41,318 nt of DNA from Bacteroidales bacterium (GTDB taxonomy: Bacteria > Bacteroidota > Bacteroidia > Bacteroidales > UBA12170), in assembly GCA_027858955.1 (NCBI GenBank), contig JAQIBR010000226.1, positions 1 through 41,318 on the forward strand, in the 5' to 3' direction. This document shows, one piece after another, positions 5,408 to 14,100 of the stretch. A program made the translations under genes and the position numbers. Every line of letters starts with the position of its first letter. Position 1 is the stretch's first letter. The notes under the pieces were generated by a model. The model saw nothing but the letters and a program-made list of their open reading frames with translations, had not been told where the DNA came from and did not search any database.

Positions 5408-8080
5408 TTAAATGTTTTTCTTCCCTGATATTAAGAATTTTAGAAACGATTTATTCTGAAATTTGCATGATTGCATAATTCCTAAAAATAGTAAATAATG
5501 TGAAATTCCTGTGCTGAAATACATAGATATTTTTCTTTGTATTGCTATATGTCTAATTCCTCTTTCTGCCATATTATTGTTCCATGGAATGTTGTCAAAA
5601 TTAAGAAAAGTAAACAAGTTTGACCAGTGTTTTTTTAACCGTATCTGGTATTTTAAAGTTATTTCGGAATTATAGCTTTTATTTAATATTACCAGTTCAT
5701 AAAATTCATCAATATTTTTCCTGAATTTATTAAAATGACATTTCTTTAATCCATATTTCTCAATTGTTGCAAATATTGGAATAATTAAATCCTTCAATTT
5801 CAACATAAATTTTTCATATTCATCATCATAAGGATTTTTCCATAAATCATCATTCAAATCTCTTAATAAATGAACCCAACATTTCTGTTGCATACAATTC
5901 AAAGAGTCATAACCTAGGTAAAAATCAGAAACAAGTATCCCTTTAAAGTCCGTCAAAAGTTCAACAACCATACTTATTTCACGAGTTTCTGTTTCACGAA
6001 AAACTACATATTTCCCATCTGTAAATATCCAAATATAGTGATTAGTACCTTTAAAACTAATTTGAGTTTCATCAACATGGATAAATGGACTTTTGAGTAG
6101 CTGCTTTAGATTTAGATTTTCCGTAATATTATATGTGTAAGAAAATATTTTGATAATATTGTAAATACTTGCATTGCTAATTTTTTCATTGAACAACTCT
6201 ATTAAATTCAATCTTATTACATCATAAGGCAATCTGAGAAAAAGTCTCTGGTAAACCACCCATGCTTTAAAATTACGCCCAAAATGTAGGTTTTTTATTT
6301 TCTCGATTTGAGGGGGAGTAAACTTTTTTTTACAAAGGGAACAATAACTTTTGTGTCCTTCGTATTTGATAATTGATTTCCGCATTCCGGATTTTGTGAA
6401 AACTAAATCAGTTATTGTTTGATTTGACATGACAGGGCTTTCGGTCAACTTACATTTATGAATTGGGCAAACACTTTTCATCGGCACAATAATTTTTTTC
6501 TTTGGCTTTGGAAAAATCCGAGATGTTCCTACATGACCAATTTTCCTTCCAACTTTATTTTTCTCTAAAACTTCATCTTGCCTGAAACCTTGAAAACATA
6601 TTTTGCTTTTATCATAAGTTTCATGTGCAAATTTCAAAACCATATCAAGTTGTTGATGAATTTGAGAACCTGCAAGCGAAGCATTTTTTTTAGGGCTATT
6701 AACAAAATCAATATCTGATAAAATATCAGCAGATTCCTGTATTCGTAATAGCTTGTCAGTCAATAATTTTAATGCCTGACAGTCTTCTAAATTATAAGTG
6801 ATTAATAATTGCTTAAATTTTTCATCATGTGTAACTTCCCATAAATGTCTCCAAACCAAACTTTGTATACCACTTGCTATATTTGATGACCATGTAGCAC
6901 CGATATAATTTCCTAATACTTTTAATCTATTGGAATAAACAGGAAAATATATTTTACCAAAAATGGAATTACTTATGTTTATTAAATTTGATTGTATAGC
7001 CGCTGTGTTTGTTTTATATCTTTTCCCAAGCATTTCAATTGCCTTTGCATCATAATTGCCATAATGAAATATAGGAGAATTTGGATATTCGCTAATCTTT
7101 AAAAGGAACTGTTGCCAAATGTGAACATCGTCACTTGCATTATTTGCCCAAAAAGAATAGGTTGCAATTTTCTGATTATCTATCACATATAATCCAATCA
7201 AATAATAAGTATCCTTATCTGGATTACCTTCTACATCCAAAAAAATCTCTATTGGTTGTCTTGATAATTCCGGTAATAATTGCACTAGAGTTTTATCAGT
7301 TCTAATCGCTAGTGCCTGTATTTCAATATTGTGAGAGACTATTGGCTTGGATTTTTGTTTTCGCCTTCTTCTGGGTCTGTACAAGTATGAAAGTTGCTGA
7401 ACAGTAAAAATTCCTTTCTTTTTATATTTCTCAATTATTTTGTCTGTCGCTCTATCCAATAAACTTAAATTATCATCTGCTTTGGCCTTGTCCATGCAAT
7501 AAGTTCTGTATTCACAAACGACACAATGATTATTCAGAATTAAGGAAGGTTCGACTGAATCAATTGCAATTGCATTCAAAGTACCAATTAATTTTTTAAT
7601 GCTCGGAGTTGGAACTGATAATTTAAGTTTTCTTTTATTTAAATATTTTCCATAAATTACTTTAACATATTCTATCTTAATATTACATTCTTTTTGAATA
7701 TAATAAGATTGCAGCAGAATAAATTGTCTGTCATATTTTGTAACCTTTTCTAATGGAATAATAAAAATAGGAATAATGTTGCTAGTACCAGTAAATTCAA
7801 TTCCATCAAATATCAATTTTAAATTTGACACCTTAAATGTGAGGTCTAATGAAACACCTTCCTTTTGAACTATGTTGTCAAACGTGGAGTCTGTGAAAAT
7901 TTGAATGCCATTTTCAGAAAGATTTTGTTCAAAATGACATTTTTGTTTTTGTTTAAGCTGATTGTAGAGTGTTTGATATTCGGAAATAATTCCCTTTTGA
8001 CGTTTCGATTTTAGAAATGCCTTGTGTTGACAGAAAACAAAACCATAAAGTATTTCATTATTTATATGCATAATGTCCAT
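5408..8080 (-). CDS. TM0106 RecB/Cas4-like + DEDDy RNase H-like + IS66-type DDE transposase fusion
   Basis: The 890-residue protein shows three modules in one open frame. Residues 1-200 are TM0106/Cas4-like: C17 (FVFCQHKAFLK) with C186, C189 and C195 (CVVCEYRTYC) match the four-cysteine FeS staple. The expected D...ExK nuclease residues are not visible around 90-115. Residues 275-445 are an RNase H-like 3'-5' exonuclease (YprB/RNase_H_2 type) with D282 and E284 (FLDVEG), D344 (FHYGNYD) and Y429/D433 (YNLEDC), a complete DEDDy set. Residues 538-583 hold a zinc-knuckle-like C538, C543, C580, C583. Residues 600-890 are an IS66-type DDE domain with D670 (IHVDETQ), D719 (LVSDFYLGYD), CWVHLLRDL and E839 (NNNMAERGIR). 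An IS66 transposase alone is about 500 residues. No separate IS66 tnpA or tnpB lies beside it. The domain calls are strong; the function of the combination is unknown to me. Confidence 0.85.
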   Translation of the reverse strand: MDIMHINNEILYGFVFCQHKAFLKSKRQKGIISEYQTLYNQLKQKQKCHFEQNLSENGIQIFTDSTFDNIVQKEGVSLDLTFKVSNLKLIFDGIEFTGTSNIIPIFIIPLEKVTKYDRQFILLQSYYIQKECNIKIEYVKVIYGKYLNKRKLKLSVPTPSIKKLIGTLNAIAIDSVEPSLILNNHCVVCEYRTYCMDKAKADDNLSLLDRATDKIIEKYKKKGIFTVQQLSYLYRPRRRRKQKSKPIVSHNIEIQALAIRTDKTLVQLLPELSRQPIEIFLDVEGNPDKDTYYLIGLYVIDNQKIATYSFWANNASDDVHIWQQFLLKISEYPNSPIFHYGNYDAKAIEMLGKRYKTNTAAIQSNLINISNSIFGKIYFPVYSNRLKVLGNYIGATWSSNIASGIQSLVWRHLWEVTHDEKFKQLLITYNLEDCQALKLLTDKLLRIQESADILSDIDFVNSPKKNASLAGSQIHQQLDMVLKFAHETYDKSKICFQGFRQDEVLEKNKVGRKIGHVGTSRIFPKPKKKIIVPMKSVCPIHKCKLTESPVMSNQTITDLVFTKSGMRKSIIKYEGHKSYCSLCKKKFTPPQIEKIKNLHFGRNFKAWVVYQRLFLRLPYDVIRLNLIELFNEKISNASIYNIIKIFSYTYNITENLNLKQLLKSPFIHVDETQISFKGTNHYIWIFTDGKYVVFRETETREISMVVELLTDFKGILVSDFYLGYDSLNCMQQKCWVHLLRDLNDDLWKNPYDDEYEKFMLKLKDLIIPIFATIEKYGLKKCHFNKFRKNIDEFYELVILNKSYNSEITLKYQIRLKKHWSNLFTFLNFDNIPWNNNMAERGIRHIAIQRKISMYFSTGISHYLLFLGIMQSCKFQNKSFLKFLISGKKNI

Positions 8081-8155
8081 TAAAAATAGTCACTATTTTT
8101 TCTCCTCTTTTAGCTTATCACATTACGAATAAGTCTAATTCAGATGCAGTGTCTT

Positions 8156-8169
8156 AGGCTTGTTGGTAA
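8156..8169 (-). repeat. Candidate right terminal inverted repeat
   Basis: AGGCTTGTTGGTAA is the imperfect inverted partner of 4473-4486. It lies about 75 bases upstream of the fusion gene's start codon. Confidence 0.4.
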
Positions 8170-8837
8170 CATCCTAATAAAAACAATTGCTTTTATTTCT
8201 ACTATAGGCATATTTCTATTATTTTAATTTAATACCCTGTATATCAATAATAAAAGCAAATATAAACGTTTACAAATGTATATTTATCCTATAATTTCTA
8301 TTTGCATGAGTTAAAAAATATGTGTTATATATATTCAAAGATAAATAAATATTTATAATAAACTAAATGTTAATAAGTTGGTGAATATTAAGAAACTGTC
8401 TAAATTTAATTTGGACTAACAATTCATGTGTTTTTTATTTGATTTGTTTGGTGAAATTTAGTGATTTGGAGTTTTTGTGGCCTAATTTTTCTTGCCACCA
8501 AAGCACTAAAACACTAAATCGCACTAAAATTCTTATCGCCCAAAAATCATAACAATAAATTTAGATAATTTCTAATAAACCAAGGAGAATATTTAGGTTT
8601 TCAATCCAGTGAATTATAAGCCGGCAGCTTTCTTTATCTCACTTTCTTTCCGGACTATTGAGTTTTAAAAATTTATAATCATTCTAAACTTAGGCTGTAA
8701 CTTTCAGAAAATCAGTAATTAAGGCTGTTTTTTGTTAAAGAAAGGAATTTTAAAATGCATTTAATAGATTTAAAATCAATAAGTTAGATGCCTCAAAATA
8801 GCTTGTATAAGATGTGCTCAAATCTTAAATTTGTTTA
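8170..8837. other. Long AT-rich intergenic region upstream of rnf
   Basis: No gene is visible. The region holds an 11-bp inverted repeat (TTGCTTTTATT at 8187, AATAAAAGCAA at 8249), the palindrome at 8447-8528, and otherwise AT-rich sequence leading to the rnf promoter. It is long for a promoter region and could contain decayed sequence. Confidence 0.5.
8447..8528. repeat. Intergenic imperfect palindrome (CACTAA type)
   Basis: The left arm TTTGGTGAAATTTAGTG, then GTTTTTGTGGC, pairs with the right arm GCCACCAAAGCACTAAAAC, CACTAAATCGCACTAAA. This is the same family as 1343-1425, including the shared GATTT(A)NTGTTTGGTGAA lead-in. Confidence 0.65.
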
Positions 8838-8845
8838 TACTTTTG
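8838..8845 (+). promoter_or_regulatory. Putative -7 box of the rnf operon
   Basis: TACTTTTG fits TAnnTTTG and lies 50 bases upstream of the rnfB start. A clear -33 element is not visible at the canonical distance (TGTG at 8812-8815 is the nearest). The identical octamer precedes the gene at 40797. Confidence 0.45.
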
Positions 8846-8894
8846 CCGCATCAATAAAGGGTTTAGATTATAAACCACACTAAAACTTTGAAAT

Positions 8895-9824
8895 GTGAAC
8901 GAAGTATTGATTTATGCAGTTGGTTCTTTAGGTGCGATTGGTATTGTTGCCGCAGTGATTTTATTTTTTGTTGCGCAAAAATTTAAAGTCTATGAAGATC
9001 CTAGAATTGATGAAGTAGAAGAAGCTCTACCCAGTGCAAACTGTGGTGGTTGTGGATATGCTGGCTGTCGTGCCTTTGCTGAAGGGATGGTAAAAGCTGG
9101 AAATATGGAAGGCTTTAACTGTCCGGTTGGCGGTGCAGATGTTATGCAACAAGTGGCTTCAATATTAGGTTTGGTAGCTGATGTTACTGAGCCAATGATT
9201 GCAGTTATTCGTTGCAATGGTTCCTTGCTTAATTCACCTAAAAAGGTGGAATACGATGGAATTGCAACCTGTGCATCTGCTAGCGTTTTATATGCCGGTG
9301 ATGGCGGTTGTTCTTTTGGCTGCTTAGGATTAGCTGATTGTGTGGTTTCCTGCGATTTTGATGCCATCCATATGAATCCTGAAACGGGATTACCAGAAGT
9401 AAATAACAATTGTACTGCTTGTGGAGCTTGTGTTAAAGCTTGTCCGCGCGACATAATAGAACTTCGGAATGTTGGTAAAAAAGAGAGAAGAATTTTTGTT
9501 TCTTGCATTAACGAAGAAAAAGGTGCTCCTGCCAAAAAGAATTGTACTGTTGCTTGTATTGGCTGTTCAAAATGTTTTAATGTTTGTCCTTTCGAAGCTA
9601 TCGAAATGAAGAACAATCGCGCTTATATCGATTACGATAAGTGTAAGCTTTGTCGTAAGTGCGTGCCTGTTTGTCCTACCGATGCTATTCACGAAATTAA
9701 TTTCCCATTAAAGAAACTAATTGTCAAAGAAGAAAAAGCTGTTGAGACAAGCGCCGAAACTGTAAGCGCAAAAACACCTGCGACTGAAAAACAAGACGAA
9801 GTAAATAAAACTGAAGAGTCATAA
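8895..9824 (+). CDS. rnfB: Rnf complex subunit B (polyferredoxin)
   Basis: RnfB takes electrons from reduced ferredoxin and passes them into the membrane Rnf complex (ferredoxin:NAD+ oxidoreductase pumping Na+ or H+). The N-terminal membrane anchor is residues 4-26. The FeS domain follows with CGGCGYAGC (about 50-58) and a Cys in FNCPVGG. Downstream are several [4Fe-4S] ferredoxin motifs: CTACGACVKACPRD, CIGCSKCFNVCPFE and CKLCRKCVPVCPTD. The C-terminal tail is Lys/Glu/Ala-rich and low in complexity. The start is GTG at 8895; no in-frame ATG would retain the anchor. First gene of rnfBCDGEA; rnfC follows after 31 bases. Confidence 0.93.
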   Translation: MNEVLIYAVGSLGAIGIVAAVILFFVAQKFKVYEDPRIDEVEEALPSANCGGCGYAGCRAFAEGMVKAGNMEGFNCPVGGADVMQQVASILGLVADVTEPMIAVIRCNGSLLNSPKKVEYDGIATCASASVLYAGDGGCSFGCLGLADCVVSCDFDAIHMNPETGLPEVNNNCTACGACVKACPRDIIELRNVGKKERRIFVSCINEEKGAPAKKNCTVACIGCSKCFNVCPFEAIEMKNNRAYIDYDKCKLCRKCVPVCPTDAIHEINFPLKKLIVKEEKAVETSAETVSAKTPATEKQDEVNKTEES

Positions 9825-9855
9825 AATATTCTCTTAAAAAACAAGAGGGAAACCT

Positions 9856-11187
9856 ATGCAAACCTTTAAACTTGGAGGTGTTCATCCACCTGAAAATAAA
9901 TTATCCGCTGAAGAAGTTGTGGAAACACTTGCCTTACCAAAGCAAGTGATTGTTCCTCTGGGCCAGCATCTTGGTGCTCCTGCAACAGCGGTTGTAAATC
10001 GTGGCGACGAAGTAAAAGTTGGTCAGCTTATTGCTAAATCAAGCGGATTTATCTCGGCAAATATTCATTCTCCGGTTAGCGGTAAAGTGTTTAAAATTGA
10101 TGATGTTTATGATGCCAGCGGCTTTCGTAAGCCATCAATAATTATCAATGTAGCAGGTGATGAATGGTTAGAATCCATTGATCGTTCTGAAGATATTTGC
10201 GCCGACATCAAACTTAACCAAAAAGAAATCGTTGACAAATTGAACGAAATGGGTATTGTAGGACTTGGTGGTGCTGCTTTCCCTTCTTATGTAAAATTGA
10301 TGGTTCCGGATGGTAAGAAAGTTGATTATCTGCTTATTAACGGAGTTGAATGTGAGCCTTATCTTACTTCCGATCATCGCTTGATGATGGAAAAAGGAGA
10401 GGAGATGCTTATTGGTGCTACCATTCTAATGAAAGGTCTGAATACCAACAAGGCAATGATTGGTATCGAAAACAATAAACCCGATGCTATAGAACATCTA
10501 ACAAGATTGGCAACCAAATACAAAGGGATTAGTGTTCATTCATTAAAAGTGAAATACCCTCAAGGTGGTGAAAAACAATTGATAAAAGCATTAACTGGTC
10601 GGGAAGTCCCTTCCGGAAAATTGCCTTTGGAAGTGGGTTGTGTTGTAAATAATGTGGGTACAGCTTTTGCCGTTTACGAAGCCGTTCAAAAGAACAAACC
10701 TCTTTTTGAACGAGTGGTAACTATAACCGGTAAATCGATAAAGAAACCATCTAATTTTTTGGTTCGAATTGGTACTCCTATAAAGGAACTTATTGAAGCT
10801 GCTAATGGTATACCTGAAAACACGGGTAAAATTATCAGTGGCGGCCCAATGATGGGGAAAGCAGTTTTAAATGATGATATTCCTGTTGTAAAAGGAACTT
10901 CAGGTATTTTATTAATGCCAGATACTGAAGCAAAGCGTAGAGAAATCAATACTTGTATTCGTTGCTCAAAATGCGTAAGCGTTTGCCCAATGGGATTAGA
11001 GCCATTCTTACTTTCAAAAGCATCAATGCTCGCTAAGTTTGATATCGTAGAAAAAGAATTGGTAATGGATTGCATCGAATGTGGTTCATGTTCTTACACT
11101 TGTCCATCAAATATTCCATTGCTCGATTATATCCGCTTAGGAAAAAATAAAGTGGGTCAGATAATTAGAAACAGAAATCAGAAATAA
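9856..11187 (+). CDS. rnfC: Rnf complex subunit C (NADH/FMN-binding)
   Basis: This is the peripheral 443-residue subunit where NAD+ is reduced; it resembles NuoF/NqrA. The N-terminal biotinyl/lipoyl-like barrel region contains GGVHPPENK and HSPVSGKVF. The nucleotide-binding region contains GLGGAAFPSYVKL and NGVECEPYLTSDHRLMM. Two [4Fe-4S] motifs sit near the C-terminus: CIRCSKCVSVCPMG and CIECGSCSYTCPSN. Length is standard for the short RnfC type without the long alanine-rich tail of gamma-proteobacteria. A GAGG ribosome-binding-like sequence (AAGAGGGAAACC) precedes the ATG, and rnfD starts 8 bases after the stop. Confidence 0.95.
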   Translation: MQTFKLGGVHPPENKLSAEEVVETLALPKQVIVPLGQHLGAPATAVVNRGDEVKVGQLIAKSSGFISANIHSPVSGKVFKIDDVYDASGFRKPSIIINVAGDEWLESIDRSEDICADIKLNQKEIVDKLNEMGIVGLGGAAFPSYVKLMVPDGKKVDYLLINGVECEPYLTSDHRLMMEKGEEMLIGATILMKGLNTNKAMIGIENNKPDAIEHLTRLATKYKGISVHSLKVKYPQGGEKQLIKALTGREVPSGKLPLEVGCVVNNVGTAFAVYEAVQKNKPLFERVVTITGKSIKKPSNFLVRIGTPIKELIEAANGIPENTGKIISGGPMMGKAVLNDDIPVVKGTSGILLMPDTEAKRREINTCIRCSKCVSVCPMGLEPFLLSKASMLAKFDIVEKELVMDCIECGSCSYTCPSNIPLLDYIRLGKNKVGQIIRNRNQK

Positions 11188-11195
11188 GATACCGT

Positions 11196-12182
11196 ATGAG
11201 TTTATTATCTATTTCGGCATCTCCGCACGTTCACGGAGATAATTCAGTTAAAAAGATTATGTGGGGAGTAATCTACGCAATGGTTCCTGCCATGCTGGTC
11301 TCTATTTACTATTTTGGTCTTGATGCTGTTAGAGTTACATTGATAGCCGTTGCTGCTTCAATATTTTTTGAATGGCTTTTCCAGAAATACCTTATTAAAG
11401 GAGCCGATACCTATATGGATGGTTCTGCCGTTATAACAGGTGTTTTATTGGCTTTTAATTTACCTTCTAATTTGCCCTGGTGGATTATTGTAATAGGTGC
11501 TTTAGTAGCCATTGGAATGGGTAAGATGTCTTTTGGGGGAATTGGAAAAAACATCTTTAATCCGGCCTTAGTTGGTCGTGTTTTCTTATTGATCTCTTTT
11601 CCGGTACAAATGACTTCCTGGCCAAAGGCGAGTCCAATTATAAATGGAATAACCGATGCGATTACAGGTCCAACTCCTTTGGGAATTGTTAAAGAAGGTT
11701 TGGATGCCGGTATGACAGTTGAACAAGTAATGGCTCAAGTGCCTTCTTTTATGCAACAATTTGTTGGTGGAATTGGAGGTTCTCTTGGAGAAGTTTCAGC
11801 CCTGGCTCTGCTTCTCGGAGGTTTTTATATGCTTTGGAAGAAAATCATTACTTGGGAAATTCCTGTTAGTATTCTTTTAACGGTTGTTATTTTCTCAGGT
11901 ATTTTTTGGTTGATAGATCCTACACAATACGTTAATCCAATGTTTCACTTGCTTACGGGTGGTATGATGTTGGGAGCTGTTTTTATGGCTACCGATATGG
12001 TTTCTTCTCCAATGTCGAGAAATGGACAACTGGTGTATGGAGTTGGAATTGGTCTATTAACGATTATCATTCGTATGTGGGGAGCTTATCCCGAAGGAAT
12101 GTCATTTGCTATTCTACTTATGAATGCTGCAACACCGCTATTGAATATTACTTTTAAACCAAAACGATTTGGGAGGAACTAA
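11196..12182 (+). CDS. rnfD: Rnf complex subunit D (membrane flavoprotein)
   Basis: The 328-residue integral membrane subunit carries covalently bound FMN and forms part of the ion-translocating core. Many hydrophobic segments are visible (VIYAMVPAMLVSIYYFG, WWIIVIGALVAIGMGK, and more). The flavinylation region is GAVFMATDMVSSPMS, where the Thr of MATD is the expected FMN attachment site. The N-terminal SPHVHGDNSVKKIMW is a conserved cytoplasmic stretch. ATG at 11196 gives the usual N-terminus. rnfG begins 2 bases after the stop. The Na+ versus H+ specificity cannot be read from the sequence. Confidence 0.94.
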   Translation: MSLLSISASPHVHGDNSVKKIMWGVIYAMVPAMLVSIYYFGLDAVRVTLIAVAASIFFEWLFQKYLIKGADTYMDGSAVITGVLLAFNLPSNLPWWIIVIGALVAIGMGKMSFGGIGKNIFNPALVGRVFLLISFPVQMTSWPKASPIINGITDAITGPTPLGIVKEGLDAGMTVEQVMAQVPSFMQQFVGGIGGSLGEVSALALLLGGFYMLWKKIITWEIPVSILLTVVIFSGIFWLIDPTQYVNPMFHLLTGGMMLGAVFMATDMVSSPMSRNGQLVYGVGIGLLTIIIRMWGAYPEGMSFAILLMNAATPLLNITFKPKRFGRN

Positions 12183-12184
12183 TT

Positions 12185-12763
12185 ATGGCTGCTAAAACAC
12201 AATCTACATTTATAAATATGGTGGTCGTTCTTTTTGTAGTGACTGCTGTTGCCGGCTTGGCTTTAGGTGGCGTTTATAACCTCACTAAAGAGCCTATTGC
12301 GATAGCAAAGCAAAAGAAATTAAACGATGCCATTAAAGCTGTTCTTCCGGAATTTGATTCTATTCAACAACTAATGGTTCAACGAGCCGATGGCGACGAT
12401 TCATTGCAATTTTATATTGCCAGAAAAGATACCGTAATTATAGGAACTGCCGTGAATACGTATACAATGAAAGGCTTTTCGGGACTTATCAAACTTTTGG
12501 TAGGTTTTATACCTGATGGAAGTATTCATAATGTTTCGGTATTGGAACATAAGGAAACTCCAGGTTTGGGGACAAAAATGGATAAGCCAAAGTTTAAAGA
12601 TCAATATAAAGGTGTTCATCCTGCAGAATTTGATTTGAAAGTGACTAAAGATAAAGGTGATGTTGATGCCATAACTGCTGCCACGATTAGCTCAAGGGCT
12701 TTTAGTGATGCTGTACAACGTGCTTACGATACCTTTGAAAAAAATAAAGGAGGGAACAAATAA
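12185..12763 (+). CDS. rnfG: Rnf complex subunit G (FMN-binding)
   Basis: The 192-residue subunit has one N-terminal membrane segment ([18 protein letters not shown]) and a periplasmic FMN_bind domain. The flavinylation motif S/T-GATxS/T appears as [10 protein letters not shown] near residue 164, with the Thr of AATIS as the predicted phosphoester attachment site; ETPGLGTKM is the other conserved stretch. Attachment would require an ApbE flavin transferase, which is not in this window. The stop overlaps the rnfE start by one base, indicating translational coupling. Confidence 0.94.
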   Translation: MAAKTQSTFINMVVVLFVVTAVAGLALGGVYNLTKEPIAIAKQKKLNDAIKAVLPEFDSIQQLMVQRADGDDSLQFYIARKDTVIIGTAVNTYTMKGFSGLIKLLVGFIPDGSIHNVSVLEHKETPGLGTKMDKPKFKDQYKGVHPAEFDLKVTKDKGDVDAITAATISSRAFSDAVQRAYDTFEKNKGGNK

Positions 12764-13350
12764 TGAGTCAGATGAAAAATTTTACTAAAGGATTTATTAA
12801 AGAGAATCCGGTATTTGTTTTGTTACTGGGCTTATGTCCAGTTTTGGGAGTAACATCCTCGGCTTTTAATGGTTTGGGGATGGGATTGGCTACTACTTTT
12901 GTTCTTGTTGGATCCAATTCTGTTGTTTCTATGATCAAGAATTTTATTCCTGATAAAGTACGTATTCCTGCATTTATCGTAATTATTGCTTCTTTTGTTA
13001 CTATTGTTGAGTTGGTGATGCAAGCGTATTTACCTGTACTCTTCGAGCAGTTGGGATTATTTATTCCATTAATTGTAGTGAACTGTATCGTATTGGGTCG
13101 GGCAGAAGCTTTTGCATCTAAAAACAGCTTGGGCTCATCCGTTGTTGATGGGTTGGGAATGGGTTTAGGATTTGCCTTTGCTTTAACACTATTAGGTGGA
13201 GTTCGCGAACTTTTAGGAAGTGGAGCTTTATTCGATTTTAAATTTATTGAAAGCGATGCTATGTTGGTGTTTGTATTAGCACCGGGTGCATTTATTGCTT
13301 TAGGTTATCTTATCGCTATCATAAACCGTTTGAATAAAAAGAACGCTTAA
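12763..13350 (+). CDS. rnfE: Rnf complex subunit E (membrane)
   Basis: A 195-residue, six-helix membrane subunit of the NqrDE/RnfAE family. The diagnostic stretch [19 protein letters not shown] near the N-terminus contains the conserved Cys that helps bind the membrane-embedded FeS cluster at the RnfA/RnfE interface. A second conserved segment is [16 protein letters not shown], with a second conserved Cys. ATG overlaps the rnfG stop. rnfA follows after 18 bases. Confidence 0.95.
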   Translation: MSQMKNFTKGFIKENPVFVLLLGLCPVLGVTSSAFNGLGMGLATTFVLVGSNSVVSMIKNFIPDKVRIPAFIVIIASFVTIVELVMQAYLPVLFEQLGLFIPLIVVNCIVLGRAEAFASKNSLGSSVVDGLGMGLGFAFALTLLGGVRELLGSGALFDFKFIESDAMLVFVLAPGAFIALGYLIAIINRLNKKNA

Positions 13351-13368
13351 TTTTAAATTTTTAGAATT

Positions 13369-13941
13369 ATGGAATATGCTATTATAATTATTGCCGCCAT
13401 TTTTGTCAACAACATTGTTCTTGCTCAGTTTTTGGGTGTTTGTCCTTTTGTTGGTGTTTCCGGAAAAATTTCTACTTCTGTAGGAATGGGTGGAGCTGTT
13501 TTATTTGTAATGACTTTAGCAACAGTTGTTACATGGTTAATCCAGAACTACATCTTAGTTCCTTTTGAGATCACTTTTTTGCAAACCATCACTTTTATAT
13601 TGGTAATTGCTTCTCTGGTGCAAATGGTTGAGATTATATTAAAAAAATTAAGCCCTTCTCTTTATGGTGCTCTAGGAGTATTTTTACCATTGATTACAAC
13701 TAACTGTGCTGTTTTAGGTGTTGCTATCTTAACCATTCAAAAAGACTTTAATTTAATGGAAGGTGTTGTATTCGCAATTGCTACTGCTATAGGTTTTACT
13801 TTAGCGATGGTTATTTTTGCTGGTATCCGCGAACATCTCGATAATATGGAAGTTCCAAAAGGAATGGCTGGTGTACCTATAGCTTTAGTTTCTGCCGGTA
13901 TTTTAGCTCTTGCTTTTATGGGATTTACCGGATTAGTTTAG
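13369..13941 (+). CDS. rnfA: Rnf complex subunit A (membrane)
   Basis: A 190-residue membrane subunit, pseudo-symmetrical partner of RnfE. Diagnostic stretches are NNIVLAQFLGVCPFVGVSGK and TTNCAVLGVAIL, each carrying a conserved Cys. In the complex RnfA and RnfE adopt inverted topologies around the FeS centre. It is the last gene of the operon and is followed by an intrinsic terminator 26 bases after the stop. Confidence 0.95.
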   Translation: MEYAIIIIAAIFVNNIVLAQFLGVCPFVGVSGKISTSVGMGGAVLFVMTLATVVTWLIQNYILVPFEITFLQTITFILVIASLVQMVEIILKKLSPSLYGALGVFLPLITTNCAVLGVAILTIQKDFNLMEGVVFAIATAIGFTLAMVIFAGIREHLDNMEVPKGMAGVPIALVSAGILALAFMGFTGLV

Positions 13942-13966
13942 CCAAAAATCAAAATCTATATATTTT

Positions 13967-13992
13967 AAAGGAAGTCTTCGGCTTCCTTTTTT
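13967..13992 (+). terminator. Intrinsic terminator of the rnf operon
   Basis: The stem AAAGGAAG (13967-13974) / CTTCCTTT (13982-13989) encloses the loop TCTTCGG and is followed by a T-run. It sits 26 bases past the rnfA stop. Confidence 0.88.
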
Positions 13993-14019
13993 GTTTATAG
14001 AATTAATAGTTTCATTTTT

Positions 14020-14085
14020 ATTTCTCTGTCTCTTAGTGCCTTCGTGGTATATTATTTTAGCCACAGAGACACGGAGACACAAAGT
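14020..14085. repeat. Intergenic imperfect palindrome (CACAGAGACACGGAG type)
   Basis: TTTCTCTGTCTCTTAGTGCC and TTCGTGGTATAT pair imperfectly with AGCCACAGAGACACGGAG, ACACAAAG. The run of ACACGGAGAC-like words is a dispersed intergenic family known from many bacterial genomes. Confidence 0.65.
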
Positions 14086-14100
14086 TATTTTTAATTTTTT

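Larger units (their letters stand above)
4473..8169. mobile_element. Candidate two-gene transposon carrying an RNaseH-IS66 fusion and a BRO-N gene
   Basis: TTACCAACTGGCCT at 4473-4486 and AGGCTTGTTGGTAA at 8156-8169 are inverted repeats matching at 12 of 14 positions. They bracket exactly two co-oriented genes: the TM0106/RNase H/IS66 DDE fusion and the BRO-N protein. The transposase catalytic residues are intact. No matching 8-base target duplication is visible at the two borders (CTACTCGA versus CATCCTAA). The left repeat also partly pairs with GTTGGTT at 4536. The borders are therefore provisional, while the mobile nature of the main gene is inferred from its DDE domain. Confidence 0.45.

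Noticed and set aside
5408-8080. Plain IS66 insertion element
   Set aside because: No IS66 tnpA or tnpB is present and the transposase domain is only the C-terminal third of a continuous frame with nuclease domains.
8187-8259. 11-bp inverted repeat TTGCTTTTATT/AATAAAAGCAA as a transposon end or terminator
   Set aside because: It is AT-rich with a 51-base loop and easily expected by chance here; no T-run or paired border supports it.
8990-9616. 208-codon open frame on the minus strand inside rnfB
   Set aside because: It is the antisense shadow of the cysteine-rich RnfB frame, with low-complexity composition and no family resemblance.
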